64,000 nt of DNA, from assembly GCF_041154745.1 (NCBI RefSeq), contig NZ_AP031573.1:310001-374000 (forward strand), read 5' to 3'. This DNA is from Flavobacterium sp. CFS9. Lineage in GTDB: Bacteria; Bacteroidota; Bacteroidia; Flavobacteriales; Flavobacteriaceae. Numbering within the stretch: position 1 is the stretch's first letter; each line of letters starts with the position of its first letter. Below are positions 63,211-64,000 of this stretch, piece by piece. A program made the translations under genes and the position numbers. The notes under the pieces were generated by a model. That model saw only the letters and a program-made list of their open reading frames with translations, did no database searches and was not told the origin of the DNA.

Positions 63211-64000
63211 ATGAAAACAGCATATATAGTAAAAGCATATAGAACCGCAGTTGGAAAAGCTCCAAAAGGGGTTTTCAGATTCAAAAGACCTGATGAATTA
63301 GCGGCTGAAACCATTCAGTTTATGATGGATGAACTGCCTGATTTCGACAAAAAACGTATCGATGACGTTATGGTAGGAAATGCCATGCCGGAAGCAGAAC
63401 AAGGTCTTAACGTTGGACGTTTAATCTCTCTTATGGGATTAAAAGTAGAAGACGTTCCCGGAGTTACCGTAAACCGTTACTGTGCTTCAGGATTAGAAAC
63501 GATCGGAATGGCAACTGCTAAAATCCAGTCAGGAATGGCAGATTGTATCATCGCCGGTGGTGCAGAAAGTATGAGTTATATTCCGATGGGAGGTTACAAA
63601 CCAACTCCGGATTATAAAGTGGCTGCTGCAGGTCATGAGGATTACTATTGGGGAATGGGTTTAACAGCTGAAGCGGTTGCCAACCAATACAAAATCTCCA
63701 GAGAAGATCAGGATGAGTTTGCTTACAATTCTCATATGAAAGCCTTAAAAGCGCAGGCGGAAGGAAAATTCGACAAACAAATCGTTCCAATTACTGTTGA
63801 GCAGACTTTCATCAACGAAAATGGTAAAAAAGAAACCACATCATACGTTGTAAATAAAGACGAAGGCCCAAGAGCCGGAACAACTAAAGAAGCTTTAGCA
63901 GGTTTAAGAGCCGTTTTTGCTGCAGACGGAAGTGTAACTGCCGGAAACTCTTCTCAAATGAGTGATGGTGCGGCTTTCGTTTTGATCATGAGTGAAGAGA
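63211..64000 (+). CDS. Acetyl-CoA acyltransferase (thiolase), 3' end outside window
   Basis: Thiolase cleaves 3-ketoacyl-CoA in the last step of beta-oxidation. The first 263 codons are present: MKTAYIVKAYRTAVGKAPKG, nucleophile Cys91 in VNRYCASGLE, GGAESMSYIPMGG, and NSSQMSDGAA near the window end. The His and second Cys of the active site lie beyond the window. It follows the fadB-like gene by 93 bp; that spacer contains AATATAGA / TCTATACTC short inverted repeats. Confidence 0.94.
   Translation, partial: MKTAYIVKAYRTAVGKAPKGVFRFKRPDELAAETIQFMMDELPDFDKKRIDDVMVGNAMPEAEQGLNVGRLISLMGLKVEDVPGVTVNRYCASGLETIGMATAKIQSGMADCIIAGGAESMSYIPMGGYKPTPDYKVAAAGHEDYYWGMGLTAEAVANQYKISREDQDEFAYNSHMKALKAQAEGKFDKQIVPITVEQTFINENGKKETTSYVVNKDEGPRAGTTKEALAGLRAVFAADGSVTAGNSSQMSDGAAFVLIMSEE

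Overview
The window looks like a chromosomal segment of a Flavobacterium-like member of the Bacteroidota. It is AT-rich, and the genes lack clear Shine-Dalgarno sites. Several promoters fit the Bacteroidota TTTG / TAnnTTTG pattern. Secreted proteins include a T9SS-type C-terminal sorting domain, a bacillithiol gene (bshB1) and menaquinone genes are present, and the spacers carry interspersed palindromic repeats typical of this group.

Layout. 1-14.1 kb is core metabolism and signalling: the end of an SH3-domain protein, panB, a four-helix-bundle gene set in AGTCTAA repeats, an RluA-type pseudouridine synthase, an aldehyde dehydrogenase, a membrane protein, a 1350-residue hybrid histidine kinase and a zinc metallopeptidase. 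A repeat-rich spacer, tRNA-His(GTG), bshB1, menF and a menI-like thioesterase follow. 14.3-29 kb holds a surface lipoprotein, a secreted endonuclease I, purL, a lipoprotein bracketed by purL 3' ends, an outer-membrane barrel protein and an acyl-CoA synthetase. 29-40 kb is accessory: small ORFs with terminators, a SWIM + WGR gene pair resembling parts of the E. coli yeh locus, a tyrosinase operon, and a kinase-like gene divergent from an XRE regulator.

40-45 kb holds a ladder of inverted repeats and a two-gene Gabija-type defence module (OLD-family ATPase/TOPRIM nuclease plus UvrD-like helicase). 45-49.7 kb is a two-component system divergent from two envelope genes; a 21-bp inverted repeat pair sits between them and is probably the operator.

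49.7-60 kb is the most interesting part: an RNA-repair island. It encodes two RlaP-type nucleotidyltransferases, a TatD nuclease, the RNA ligase RtcB, a small protein with a HEPN-like RNxxxH motif, and a large protein with a RING-like CxH/CxxC zinc motif and a TerD-like region. Divergent from these are an HD-type phosphohydrolase and a WYL regulator. Upstream of the zinc-motif gene, on its strand, is a roughly 410-bp array of structured repeats. It contains a complete tRNA-Lys(UUU)-like fold interrupted exactly between positions 26 and 27 by 45 nt, plus a T-arm minihelix. Five copies of GGTCAA-N8-TACTTC occur; in three, the variable N8 is complementary to an N8' just upstream of ATTATC, and a fourth copy has its partner in reversed order. 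A split tRNA-like gene beside RtcB, with a possible RNase, suggests an RNA cleavage/ligation or decoy system; that function is inference.

The window ends in a MarR-regulated fatty-acid beta-oxidation operon (fadB-like fusion and a truncated thiolase gene). No insertion sequence, prophage or CRISPR array was recognised.
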